Below are positions 25,488 through 33,775 of a stretch of 64,000 nucleotides of DNA, piece by piece. Numbering within the stretch: position 1 is the first letter of the stretch; every line of letters begins with the position of its first letter. The notes beneath the pieces were generated by a model. That model made no database searches, was not told the origin of the DNA, and was given only the letters and a program-made list of their open reading frames with translations. This stretch comes from Pseudomonas fluorescens (GTDB lineage: Bacteria; Pseudomonadota; Gammaproteobacteria; Pseudomonadales; Pseudomonadaceae): positions 219,099 through 283,098 of the forward strand of contig NZ_VCNJ01000040.1 in the NCBI RefSeq assembly GCF_005938625.1, in the 5' to 3' direction. Made by a program: the position numbers and the translations under genes.

Positions 25488-26615
25488 ATGAGCCAGGCAG
25501 ATTTCATCATCATCGGCGGCGGGATTGCCGGCGCTTCCAGCGGTTTCTGGCTGTCGCCTCACGGCAAAGTGATCGTACTCGAACGCGAATCGCACCCGGC
25601 CTATCACTCCACCGGCCGCTCTGCTGCGCTGTTCACCGCCGCGTACGGCACGCCGCAAGTGCGCGCACTGACCCAGGCCAGCCGGGCGTTTTTCGACAAC
25701 CCGCCCAGCGGTTTCTGCGAACACCCGCTGCTGACCCCGCGCGGCGAAATGACCGTCGACTTCAGCGGTGACGCCGCCGAACTGAACAACCAATACCTCA
25801 GTGCCAAAGCCACAGTCCCTGAGATGCAGTTGCTCACTGCCGATGAAGCCTGTGCGCGACTGCCGATCCTGCGCCGGGAAAAAGTCCACGGCGCGATCTA
25901 CGATCCGAGCGCCAGCGACATCGATACCGACGCCTTGCATCAGGGCTACCTGCGCGGAATCCGCCGTAACCACGGCGAAGTGCGCACCGATTGCGAAGTG
26001 CTCGGCCTGAACCGCGACACCGACGGCCTATGGCACGTTCAAACCAACGGCCAGACCTTCAGTGCACCGGTAATCATCAATGCCGCCGGGGCCTGGGCCG
26101 ACAAGATCGGTGCACTGGCCGGCGCCAGGCCGTTGGGTTTGCAACCGAAACGCCGCGCCGCTTTTATCTTCGCCGGGCCCGAAGGCGTCGACATTCATCA
26201 CTGGCCGATGCTGGTCAGCCTCGACGAATCCTTCTATATGAAGCCTGACGCCGGCATGTTCCTCGGTTCACCGGCCAACGCCGACCCGGTCGAACCCCAC
26301 GACGTGCAGCCGGAAGAACTGGACATCGCCATGGGCATTTACCAGATCGAGGAAGCCACCACGCTGACCATCCGCCGTCCAACCCGCACGTGGGCCGGGC
26401 TGCGCAGTTTCGTCGGCGACGGTGATCTTCTCAGCGGTTTCGATCCGCAGGTGCCGGGATTGTTCTGGGTCGCCGCACAGGGTGGTTACGGCATTCAGAC
26501 TTCGCCGGCGATGGGCCAGGCCAGCGCGGCGTTGGTGCGTGGCGAGCCACTGCCCGAGCACTTGCGCAACTTCGGGCTGAGCAGCGCCATGCTCTCGCCT
26601 GCCCGCCTCGCCTGA
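25488..26615 (+). CDS. dauA: FAD-dependent D-arginine dehydrogenase DauA
   Basis: Flavoenzyme oxidizing D-arginine (and other D-amino acids) to the keto acid. It has 375 residues, equal to the P. aeruginosa enzyme. The FAD motif is IIIGGGIAGASSG (residues 7-19). E87 in PRGEM and Y53 in TAAYG are conserved with the active-site numbering I remember, and LDESFY and RRPTRTWAGLRSF are present. Residue 48 reads Leu where I recall His in P. aeruginosa. I chose the ATG at 25488 (AGGAGA upstream); the frame stays open upstream into the REPIN. Confidence 0.92.
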   Translation: MSQADFIIIGGGIAGASSGFWLSPHGKVIVLERESHPAYHSTGRSAALFTAAYGTPQVRALTQASRAFFDNPPSGFCEHPLLTPRGEMTVDFSGDAAELNNQYLSAKATVPEMQLLTADEACARLPILRREKVHGAIYDPSASDIDTDALHQGYLRGIRRNHGEVRTDCEVLGLNRDTDGLWHVQTNGQTFSAPVIINAAGAWADKIGALAGARPLGLQPKRRAAFIFAGPEGVDIHHWPMLVSLDESFYMKPDAGMFLGSPANADPVEPHDVQPEELDIAMGIYQIEEATTLTIRRPTRTWAGLRSFVGDGDLLSGFDPQVPGLFWVAAQGGYGIQTSPAMGQASAALVRGEPLPEHLRNFGLSSAMLSPARLA

Positions 26616-26708
26616 TCGTCCACCCGGATGACGCGCCCAACGGATTGCGGCACACTCGCAGCGCCTCCTGATCACGGGGGCGTTGACGCTGCCTGGAGCT
26701 CCACTGTC

Positions 26709-27335
26709 ATGACCGCCCCTGAATTCGACCCGGCCCTGGATAACTTCCGCGCCATCGCCGACGCCATCGCCACGCTGTTCTATCCGCACGCCGAAGTGGT
26801 GCTGCACGACTTGCGCACGCAGAAGGTCGACTACATTGCCAACAACCTGTCCAAACGCGAGATCGGCGACGACTCGTCACTGGAAGACATGCTCAGCGAG
26901 GATGTCGCCGAGCGGAACATCGGCCCGTACGAAAAGCTCAATTGGGATGGCCAGAAGATCCGTAGCCTGAGCAGCGTCCTGCGCGACAGCGAAGGCCTGC
27001 CGCTGGCGGTGCTGTGCATCAATCTGAATATTTCGTTGTTCGAGAACGCCAAGGCTGCGCTGGACCTGTTCCTCTCGCCGAGCAAGCTGATCCCGCAACC
27101 GGATTCACTGTTTCGTGATGACTGGCAGGAGCGCATCAACACTTTCCTTCACGCCTGGCTGCGCGAGCGGCAGCTGAGCCTGAACCTGCTGACCCGCGAT
27201 CACAAACGTGAACTGGTGCTGGCGCTGCACGCCGAAGGCGCGTTCAAGGGCAAGAGCGCCTCGAACTATGTGGCCAATGTGCTGAACATGGGGCGGGCGA
27301 CGGTGTACAAACATTTGAAGGAAATGAAGGGCTAG
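26709..27335 (+). CDS. dauR: Transcriptional regulator DauR (YheO-like PAS/HTH)
   Basis: A 208-residue regulator of the dauBAR operon; in P. aeruginosa DauR represses it and D-arginine relieves repression. The N-terminal PAS-like YheO domain has FYPHAEVVLHDLRTQKVDYIANNLSKREIGDDS. The C-terminal helix-turn-helix has KGKSASNYVANVLNMGRATVYKHLKEMK. The ATG at 26709 follows dauA by 93 bp. The gene order supports the name. Confidence 0.92.
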   Translation: MTAPEFDPALDNFRAIADAIATLFYPHAEVVLHDLRTQKVDYIANNLSKREIGDDSSLEDMLSEDVAERNIGPYEKLNWDGQKIRSLSSVLRDSEGLPLAVLCINLNISLFENAKAALDLFLSPSKLIPQPDSLFRDDWQERINTFLHAWLRERQLSLNLLTRDHKRELVLALHAEGAFKGKSASNYVANVLNMGRATVYKHLKEMKG

Positions 27336-27360
27336 AGATCTTCATCGATAGTTCCGGCCT

Positions 27361-27436
27361 CTTCGGGAGCAAGCTCGCTCCCACAATGGATTTCTGAACA
27401 CCGCAGATCCAATGTGGGAGCGAGCTTGCTCGCGAA
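27361..27436. repeat. REP pair after dauR
   Basis: Arms GGGAGCAAGCTCGCTCCCAC and GTGGGAGCGAGCTTGCTCGC, a shorter head-to-head arrangement of the same class, between convergent dauR and the binding-protein gene. Confidence 0.85.
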
Positions 27437-27445
27437 TGCGATTGA

Positions 27446-28222
27446 TCAGTCGCCGTAAATGTCGGACTTGAAATACTTCTCGGAAATCTTCTGATATTCG
27501 CCACTCGCGCGAATGCCGTCGATGGCGCCATTCAACTGGCTGACCAGTTCGACATTGCCTTTGCGCACCGCAATTCCCGCGCCCTCGCCCACGTACTTCG
27601 GATCCTTCAACTCAGGCCCGACAAACGCATACCCCTTGCCACGCGGCATCGACAAAAAGTCATTCAATGGAATGGTGTCGGCAAAAATCGCATCCAGCCG
27701 CCCTGCCGCCAAATCCATGTAGATCTCTTCGTTGTTGCTGTAGCGCTTGACGTTGATGCCCTTCGGCTCGAACACCTCGGTGGCGTAACGATCAGTGGTG
27801 GTCGCGCGCTGCACGCCGACGTTCTTGCCCTTCAGGCTGGCGTATTGATCGTCAACGCTGGCGCCTTCTTTCATCACCAGCCTCGACGAAGTGAAGTAGT
27901 ACTTGTGGGTGAAATCCACCGACTTCTTGCGGTCTTCGTTGATGGTCATCGACGACAGGGCCATGTCGATTTTCTTCACCTTCAGCGAGGGAATCAGACC
28001 ATCGAACTCACCTTCGACCCACACGCACTTGACCTTCATCTGCGCGCACAGGGCATTGCCGATGTCGTAGTCGAAACCGACGATTTCGCCCTTGTCGGTT
28101 TTCGAGGCGAACGGTGGGTAGGCGGCTTCAATGCCAATGCGCAGGGTTTGCTCGGCGGCGAACACGCTGGCGCAGGACAACAGGCTCAGGGCCAGACCGG
28201 TGATGAGGGGGAGTTTCTTCAT
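27446..28222 (-). CDS. Periplasmic cationic amino-acid-binding protein (family 3, HisJ/ArgT-like)
   Basis: A 258-residue solute-binding protein with a signal peptide (MKKLPLITGLALSLLSCASVFA). The mature part starts AEQTLRIGIEAAYPPFASKTDKGEIVGFDYDIGNALCAQMKVKC, typical of lysine/arginine/ornithine-binding proteins, with the Cys pair near residue 60. It lies next to dauBAR, as does a homologue in P. aeruginosa (the PA3865 position, from memory), which suggests arginine uptake. No permease or ATPase genes are adjacent, so it would have to share another transporter. Confidence 0.9.
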   Translation of the reverse strand: MKKLPLITGLALSLLSCASVFAAEQTLRIGIEAAYPPFASKTDKGEIVGFDYDIGNALCAQMKVKCVWVEGEFDGLIPSLKVKKIDMALSSMTINEDRKKSVDFTHKYYFTSSRLVMKEGASVDDQYASLKGKNVGVQRATTTDRYATEVFEPKGINVKRYSNNEEIYMDLAAGRLDAIFADTIPLNDFLSMPRGKGYAFVGPELKDPKYVGEGAGIAVRKGNVELVSQLNGAIDGIRASGEYQKISEKYFKSDIYGD

Positions 28223-28407
28223 GTTCGTTCTCTCGCGGGTTGTTGTTGGTTTGGCAAGATGAAGAAGAGCAGCTGGTAGCGGGGAGCTACGAGCGGCAAG
28301 ACTGAAGCTGTTTTTGTACTTTGAATTCCATATTGGACTTATATGTACAAGCCGTCAATCCGCGAGAAGAGAGTGTCTGGAAGGCTTTTGCTGTTGCAGA
28401 TGGCCCC

Positions 28408-28482
28408 TTCGCGAGCAAGCTCGCTCCCACATTGGATTTGTGAACGACACAGATCCAATGTGGGAGCGAGCTTGCTCGCGAA
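28408..28482. repeat. REP pair, GTGGGAGCGAGC class
   Basis: Head-to-head arms with GCGAGCAAGCTCGCTCCCAC on the left and GTGGGAGCGAGCTTGCTCGC on the right. A shorter REP-like tract (GGTAGCGGGGAGCTACGAGCGGCAAG) precedes it near 28272. Both lie between the binding-protein gene and moaE. Confidence 0.85.
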
Positions 28483-28507
28483 GGCTTACTGAAGGGCGCT
28501 ACAGGAA

Positions 28508-28960
28508 TTACTTCTTCCAGCGATCCGCCGCGGCATGATCACTGTCCCGCCCCTCAACCCAACGCGGCCCGTCGCTGGTGTTTTCTTTCTTCCAGAACGG
28601 TGCGCGGGTTTTCAGGTAGTCCATGACGAAGGCGCAGGCATCGAACGCGGCCTGGCGATGGGCGCTGGCGGCGCCGACAAAGACGATCGGTTCGCCCGGT
28701 TCCAGCGCGCCGATGCGGTGCAGCACTTCCAGCTTCAACAACGGCCAGCGCTGCTCGGCCTCGATGGCAATCTTGCCCAGCGCTTTTTCGGTCATGCCCG
28801 GATAGTGTTCAAGAAACATCCCCGCCACATCCAGCCCATCGTTGAAGTCGCGCACGTAGCCGACAAAACTCACCACTGCACCGACGCCGACATTGGCCGC
28901 GTGCATTGCATTGACTTCAGCGCCCGGATCGAACGGCGTGGCCTGCACGCGAATCGCCAT
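28508..28960 (-). CDS. moaE: Molybdopterin synthase catalytic subunit MoaE
   Basis: Large subunit of MPT synthase, which adds two sulfurs to cyclic pyranopterin. The 150-residue protein has GAVVSFVGYVRDFNDGLDVAGMFLEHYPGMTEKAL, the conserved SAHRQAAFDACAFVMDYLKTRAPFWKKE with catalytic lysines, and DGPRWVEG. Last gene of moaC-D-E, separated by 3 bp from moaD. Confidence 0.95.
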   Translation of the reverse strand: MAIRVQATPFDPGAEVNAMHAANVGVGAVVSFVGYVRDFNDGLDVAGMFLEHYPGMTEKALGKIAIEAEQRWPLLKLEVLHRIGALEPGEPIVFVGAASAHRQAAFDACAFVMDYLKTRAPFWKKENTSDGPRWVEGRDSDHAAADRWKK

Positions 28961-28963
28961 GGT

Positions 28964-29206
28964 TCAGCCCCCGGTCACTGTGGGAAAAAACGCTACTTCG
29001 TCGCCATCGACCACTGGTTCATCGAGCTGGCAAAGGTCTTCATTGCGTGCGCACATCAGGTTCTGTTCGCTCAGCACTTCGGCGCCGTCGCGCTGTGCCA
29101 ACAACGCACGCACATCATCGACGGTGGCGAAATCACCTTCAACCTTGACCGAATCCACACCCAGCGCTTCACGGTAACGGGCAAAAAACTTCACGGTCAG
29201 GTTCAT
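28964..29206 (-). CDS. moaD: Molybdopterin synthase sulfur carrier subunit MoaD
   Basis: Ubiquitin-like sulfur carrier whose C-terminal Gly-Gly is thiocarboxylated. The 80-residue protein starts MNLTVKFFARYREALG and ends in FFPTVTGG, leaving the required GG terminus. I chose the ATG at 29206; it overlaps the moaC stop by 4 nt (ATGA), so translation is probably coupled. Confidence 0.95.
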   Translation of the reverse strand: MNLTVKFFARYREALGVDSVKVEGDFATVDDVRALLAQRDGAEVLSEQNLMCARNEDLCQLDEPVVDGDEVAFFPTVTGG

Positions 29207-29676
29207 GGCTGCTCCGCCTGAAAGTGCCCGCTCTTGCCACCGACCTTCTCCAGCAGGCGCACGCTTTCGATGGTCATGCCGCGATCGACGGCTTTGCACA
29301 TATCGTAGATGGTCAGGGCGGCAACGCTGGCGGCGGTCAGCGCCTCCATCTCGACGCCGGTCTGCCCGGACAATTTGCAGCGGGCGACGATGCGCACGGT
29401 GTCTTCGCCATCCGCGCTGAGTTCGACTTTGACACCCGTCAGCATCAGCGGATGGCAGAGGGGAATCAGATCGCTGGTTTTCTTCGCCGCTTGGATGCCG
29501 GCAATGCGCGCCACGGCGAACACGTCACCCTTGGGATGGCCGCCGCTGACGATCATCTGCAGCGTTTCGGGGAGCATGCGCACCAGCGCTTGGGCCGTCG
29601 CTTCACGGAACGTCACGGCTTTTTCGGTGACGTCGACCATGTTGGCGCGACCTTGGGAATCGAGATGAGTCAGCAC
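29203..29676 (-). CDS. moaC: Cyclic pyranopterin monophosphate synthase MoaC
   Basis: Second enzyme of molybdopterin synthesis; it converts 3',8-cyclo-GTP to cPMP. The 157-residue protein has the family blocks AQALVRMLPETL, AGIQAAKKTSDLIPLCHPL (with the conserved Lys and His) and GVEMEALTAASVAALTIYDMCKAVDR. The start is GTG at 29676 with AAGGAGG 5 nt upstream, a strong site. First gene of the moaCDE operon. Confidence 0.95.
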   Translation of the reverse strand: MLTHLDSQGRANMVDVTEKAVTFREATAQALVRMLPETLQMIVSGGHPKGDVFAVARIAGIQAAKKTSDLIPLCHPLMLTGVKVELSADGEDTVRIVARCKLSGQTGVEMEALTAASVAALTIYDMCKAVDRGMTIESVRLLEKVGGKSGHFQAEQP

Positions 29677-29684
29677 GGGGGCCT

Positions 29685-29862
29685 CCTTGAGGCAGCTGCG
29701 AGCGGCAAGCTACAAGCGGCAAGTGAAAAGCGCAGTAGTCTGCAGGTATGGAATGGCAGCATTTAAGCAGTTGCAAGCATTAAGCGGCAAGCTACAAGGG
29801 CATGAGAGAAACACTCTCTACGCTTGTATCTTGCCGCTTATAGCTTGGAGCTATTAGCTGCT
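29685..29862. repeat. GCGGCAAGCTACAAG repeats between phoH and moaC
   Basis: Several copies of GAGCGGCAAGCTACAAGCGG-type units face each other, ending with a hairpin-like ACAAG...CTTGTATCTTGCCGCTTATAGCTTG. They form a REP cluster of a third class (the AGCTACAAGC type), also seen weakly at 28272 and at 49676. Confidence 0.75.
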
Positions 29863-29863
29863 T

Positions 29864-31258
29864 TTAGAGATGGGTTTCGGCGTATTCGGCCAGAATCGAG
29901 CGAGGCACCCCTTGCAGGGTGATGTGCACACCGTTGGGGAAGTCCTTGAAGCGTTCGGTCAGGTAGGTCAGCCCGGAGCTGGTCGCGGACAGGTAAGGGG
30001 TGTCGATCTGTGCGAGGTTGCCCAGGCACACCACTTTCGAACCGGCACCGGCACGGGTGATGATGGTTTTCATCTGGTGCGGCGTGAGGTTCTGGCATTC
30101 GTCGATCAGGATCAGGCTTTGCTGGAAGCTGCGACCGCGAATGTAGTTGAGCGATTTGAACTGCAACGGCACTTTGCTGAGGATGTAGTCGACGCTGCCA
30201 TGGGTGTTTTCGTCATCCATGTGCAAGGCTTCGAGGTTGTCGGTGATGGCGCCCAGCCAAGGCTCCATTTTTTCCGCTTCGGTGCCGGGCAGGAAGCCGA
30301 TTTCCTGGTCCAGGCCTTGCACACTGCGGGTGGCAATGATTCGGCGATAACGCTTGCTGACCATGGTCTGCTCGATCGCAGCGGCCAGCGCCAGAATGGT
30401 TTTACCGGAACCGGCGGCACCCGACAGATTGACCAGATGAATGTCCGGATCGAGCAACGCGTACAGCGCCAGACTCTGGTAAATGTCGCGCGGCTTGAGC
30501 CCCCACGCTTCTTGATGCAGCAGCGGTTCCTGATGCAGGTCGAGGATCAGCAGTTTGGCCTCATCAATCTCCTTGATCCAGCCGACAAAGCCCTGTTCAT
30601 CAATGATGAACTCGTTGATGTGCACCGCCGGCAGGTTGTCGATCAGTTGCACTTGATGCCAGGTGCGGCCGTGATCCTGACGGGTTTCGACCTTGCTCAC
30701 GCGGTCCCAGAAAGAGCCGGTCATGTTGTGGTAGCCGTTGGGCAGCAGGGACACGTCATCGACCAATTGGTCGGTGCTGTAATCCTCGGCATCGATGCCG
30801 CAGGCGCGCGCCTTGAGGCGCATGTTGATGTCTTTGGTGACCAACACCACAGGCTTTTTCGGGTCGCGGGTGTGCAGGTCGATCAGTTGGTTGATGATTT
30901 TGTTGTCGTTCAGATGCTCCGGCAGAATCAGGTTCGATTCGGCCTGCTTGCTCATCAGAATTGACAGCAAGCCCTTCGGCCCGCCTTTACCGCGCTGGAT
31001 CGGCACGCCCAGTTCGACATCTTCCGGAGAAGCATCGCCCAAGGTCTTGTCGATCAGCCGGATGGCCTGACGGCATTCGGCGGCAACGCTGTGATGCCCG
31101 CTCTTGAGCTTGTCCAGCTCTTCAAGCACGGTCATCGGGATCGCGACGTGGTGTTCTTCGAAATTCAGCAGGGCATTTGGATCGTGAATCAATACGTTGG
31201 TATCGAGTACATAAAGGATTGGCTGGTTGGAGGAAGGGCTACGTCCGTGATCATCCAT
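29864..31258 (-). CDS. PIN-PhoH family protein (PhoH2-type RNA helicase/nuclease)
   Basis: A 464-residue cytosolic fusion. The N-terminal PIN nuclease domain (residues about 14-150) has YVLDTNVLIHDP, the acidic pair around EELDKLK, and VTKDINMRLKA. The C-terminal PhoH ATPase domain has Walker A SGAAGSGKT and the DECQN Walker B (LILIDECQNLTPHQMKTIITR). PhoH2 proteins unwind and cut RNA. In P. aeruginosa a homologue also neighbours moaC. Confidence 0.92.
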   Translation of the reverse strand: MDDHGRSPSSNQPILYVLDTNVLIHDPNALLNFEEHHVAIPMTVLEELDKLKSGHHSVAAECRQAIRLIDKTLGDASPEDVELGVPIQRGKGGPKGLLSILMSKQAESNLILPEHLNDNKIINQLIDLHTRDPKKPVVLVTKDINMRLKARACGIDAEDYSTDQLVDDVSLLPNGYHNMTGSFWDRVSKVETRQDHGRTWHQVQLIDNLPAVHINEFIIDEQGFVGWIKEIDEAKLLILDLHQEPLLHQEAWGLKPRDIYQSLALYALLDPDIHLVNLSGAAGSGKTILALAAAIEQTMVSKRYRRIIATRSVQGLDQEIGFLPGTEAEKMEPWLGAITDNLEALHMDDENTHGSVDYILSKVPLQFKSLNYIRGRSFQQSLILIDECQNLTPHQMKTIITRAGAGSKVVCLGNLAQIDTPYLSATSSGLTYLTERFKDFPNGVHITLQGVPRSILAEYAETHL

Positions 31259-31595
31259 ACTCGGTCACCTTTGTCAGAGCCAGTAGACGCAATACCTGGG
31301 CGGTGCTGCGCCTCGAAGTGACTGCCGAAATCTAACCTGCGGAGATTCAAGTGACTGCAAACAAACGGGTCTTGGAAGACGCCACCTGTGTTGCAGGTTT
31401 CGGCGGTCTGTCTTCGTAATACTCCAAAACCGATGACATAAAAAAGTACTTTGACGGTTTTTTTAAGTTTATTTTGCAGAGTGACGAAAAGCCCTTGGCG
31501 GACAGCCCAGACCCCGCTAAAGTCGGAAGTCCGCCTGCACCGAATCCTGCAAAAAAATCGCCCCAGGCCCAATGTTTACGGGCTTTCAGCGTTTC
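31259..31595. other. Spacer between the deacetylase gene and phoH
   Basis: 337 bp. A small hairpin GCGTTTC-GCTGA-GAAACGC (31589-31607) includes the stop codon of the deacetylase gene on the minus strand but lacks a T-run. An AT-rich stretch at 31441-31475 probably contains the phoH promoter. Nothing else was seen. Confidence 0.45.
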
Positions 31596-32735
31596 TCAGC
31601 GAAACGCGTCCTGACAGTCTTCCCAACCGATGCCGCTTTGCGCGGTTTGCGTGATCAACCACGGCAACGAGGTCTTCACCGCGTCCTGTTTCATGTTGAA
31701 ATTGATCACACCGTGACGCCACAACAGCATCAGGGTCAGAACCCGCTGCGCGCTCGCTGAGCCCTTGAGTTTGCCGGCGCCGTCCTGGGCATCGATGTCC
31801 CACAGCGCCACTTGCAGGCCCTGAGTGTTGAAGAAACCTTGCGCATCGCTGCGGCGCTGACCTTCCGGCGGACGGAACAGCGGCACGTAGTTTTCCGGCA
31901 ATTTGTTCTTCACCAGATCAGCGCTGCGCCGCACCGAATCCTGCCAGTCCTGCCAGTGGCTGTGGGAGCGGAACTCCCAACCCTGCACACCGACGCACTG
32001 TTTGGAGAAGCTCGCCTGCAGGCTGCTGACCGAACGATCAGCCAGCCGCGCCTGAATATCCTTGCCCAACACGAAGAACGTGCCGTTCAGGTTCGCCTTG
32101 CGCAGGTATTCGGTGAGCCAACCGGTGTTGTCCGGTTGCAGGTTGGCGGCGCTGTCGAAGGTCAGCAGAAACAGCCGGTCGTGCATCTCGTCACCGTTGC
32201 GCTCGTAGTCGCCGAAACGATCGAATTCGTTGCTGGTCTGCGGCGACAGCGCAGCCTTGCGCATCAACTCGTCCAGATACTGCACATGGAAGATCCGGCT
32301 CGGTTCGGCCCATTTGGTGTAATAACTGTCGTCGCTGACCACGAACTTGGCGGCTTGCTCACGCAGGGTCGGCAGATCTTCGACGAGGAAGCAGAACGAG
32401 GCGTCCTGATCGCAGCTTTGCTGGGCGTAGTTGTAGTTCGCCAACAAGCGCTGCCAAAGACGTTGACGCAGGCTGTTGACCGCGTCGATGTTGATCGTGC
32501 GCAGGCCCAGACGCTGAGCCAACGCGGCTTCGTCCATCGATTCGGTACCCAGCAGAACACGGGCGAACATGAGGATTTCCGCCCGGGACGCCACATCAAA
32601 CAGCGTCGGGTTGCTGAGCTGCTCTGGCCAAGTGCTGCGATCCAGCGTCGCCACATCGCCCGGCGCCGCCACGGCACCAAAGCTCAACAGCCACGCGGTG
32701 AATAAAAGAACAATGCGCAAAAGGGATGTCTCCAT
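31596..32735 (-). CDS. Exported polysaccharide-deacetylase-family protein (NodB-like)
   Basis: A 379-residue protein with a signal peptide (LLRIVLLFTAWLLSFGAVAA, cleavage near residue 24). The C-terminal NodB-like part begins with RLFLLTFDSAAN (usual motif TFDDG), then NGTFFVLGKDI, the metal-site EFRSHSHWQDWQDS (H-S/T-H-x3-5), and FRPPEGQRRSDAQGFFNTQGLQVALWDIDAQDG. The typical TFDDG reads TFDSA, so the second Asp of the motif is not present, and activity should not be assumed. The N-terminal 180 residues are a helical domain of unknown role. Confidence 0.85.
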   Translation of the reverse strand: METSLLRIVLLFTAWLLSFGAVAAPGDVATLDRSTWPEQLSNPTLFDVASRAEILMFARVLLGTESMDEAALAQRLGLRTINIDAVNSLRQRLWQRLLANYNYAQQSCDQDASFCFLVEDLPTLREQAAKFVVSDDSYYTKWAEPSRIFHVQYLDELMRKAALSPQTSNEFDRFGDYERNGDEMHDRLFLLTFDSAANLQPDNTGWLTEYLRKANLNGTFFVLGKDIQARLADRSVSSLQASFSKQCVGVQGWEFRSHSHWQDWQDSVRRSADLVKNKLPENYVPLFRPPEGQRRSDAQGFFNTQGLQVALWDIDAQDGAGKLKGSASAQRVLTLMLLWRHGVINFNMKQDAVKTSLPWLITQTAQSGIGWEDCQDAFR

Positions 32736-32790
32736 AACAAAACCCGCGCGGCACTATAGCTGATCCCACACGATTCCCCTTAGCCACGGA

Positions 32791-32903
32791 TGATCGTTCC
32801 CACGCTCTGCGTGGTAACGCCTCCCCGGACGCTCCGCGTCCAGGTTCGACGGTGACGCAGAGCGTCACGGGCGGCGTTCCCACGCAGAGCGTGGGAACGA
32901 TCA
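32791..32903. repeat. Palindromic repeat, GATCGTTCCCACGCTCTGCG class
   Basis: Inverted ends TGATCGTTCCCACGCTCTGC and its complement enclose further paired blocks (GACGCTCCGCGTC; GACGCAGAGCGTC). About 113 bp, common as an intergenic repeat in the group. It lies in the divergent region between the deacetylase gene and yaaA. Confidence 0.85.
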
Positions 32904-32995
32904 TCGCCAAGCCGTCGATCACCTATGGGCTTGATAGCTGGAGTCAACTCGGACAACCCCCTAGAATCGCCCCCACGATTAAAGGAGACGACTTC

Positions 32996-33775
32996 ATGCT
33001 GATGGTGATTTCCCCCGCCAAGACCCTCGATTACGAAACACCGCCGGCGACCCAGCGCTTCACCCAGCCGCAATATCTCGACCACTCTCAGGAACTGATC
33101 CTGCAACTGCGCGACCTGACGCCGGCGCAGATCAGCGAACTGATGCACGTGTCCGACAAGATCGGCGGGCTCAACGCCGCGCGCTTCGGCAGCTGGACAC
33201 CCGCCTTCACTCCGGAAAACGCCAAGCAGGCGCTGCTCGCGTTCAAGGGTGACGTCTACACCGGTCTCGACGCACAGTCCTTCAGCGAAGCCAACTTCGA
33301 CTACGCGCAAAAACACCTGCGCATGCTCTCCGGCCTCTATGGCCTGCTGCGCCCCCTCGACCTGATGCAACCGTATCGCCTGGAAATGGGTACCAAACTG
33401 GCCAACGTCCGGGGCAAGGACTTGTACGCTTTCTGGGGCACGCGCATCAGCGAATGGCTGAACGAAGCGCTGGTCGATCAGGGCGACGACGTGCTGCTCA
33501 ACCTCGCTTCCAACGAATACTTCTCGGCGGTCAAACGCACGGCTTTGAACGCACGGATCATCAACACCGAGTTCAAGGATCAGAAGAACGGTCAGTACAA
33601 GATCATCAGTTTCTACGCGAAGAAGGCTCGTGGTCTGATGAGCCGCTTCGTGATCCAGGAAAAAATCAACGATCCGGCTCTGCTCAAGCAGTTCGATGTG
33701 CAGGGTTATCGCTACAGCGCCGAGCACTCAAAACCGGACAATCTGGTGTTTTTGCGCGACCACGCCCCCGAATAA
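32996..33775 (+). CDS. yaaA: Peroxide stress protein YaaA (DUF328)
   Basis: A 259-residue cytosolic protein that in E. coli lowers free iron and limits hydroxyl-radical damage during peroxide stress. It starts MLMVISPAKTLDYETPP, has LYGLLRPLDLMQPYRLEMGTKL in the middle and YAKKARGLMSRFVI near residue 208. I chose the ATG at 32996 with AAAGGAGACGAC upstream. Upstream in-frame codons run back into the repeat and are not credible. Confidence 0.94.
   Translation: MLMVISPAKTLDYETPPATQRFTQPQYLDHSQELILQLRDLTPAQISELMHVSDKIGGLNAARFGSWTPAFTPENAKQALLAFKGDVYTGLDAQSFSEANFDYAQKHLRMLSGLYGLLRPLDLMQPYRLEMGTKLANVRGKDLYAFWGTRISEWLNEALVDQGDDVLLNLASNEYFSAVKRTALNARIINTEFKDQKNGQYKIISFYAKKARGLMSRFVIQEKINDPALLKQFDVQGYRYSAEHSKPDNLVFLRDHAPE

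Noticed and set aside
29864..31258. Reading of phoH as the ybeZ gene
   Set aside because: The N-terminal PIN domain and moa context fit the PIN-PhoH (PhoH2) type, not YbeZ, which lies with ybeY.
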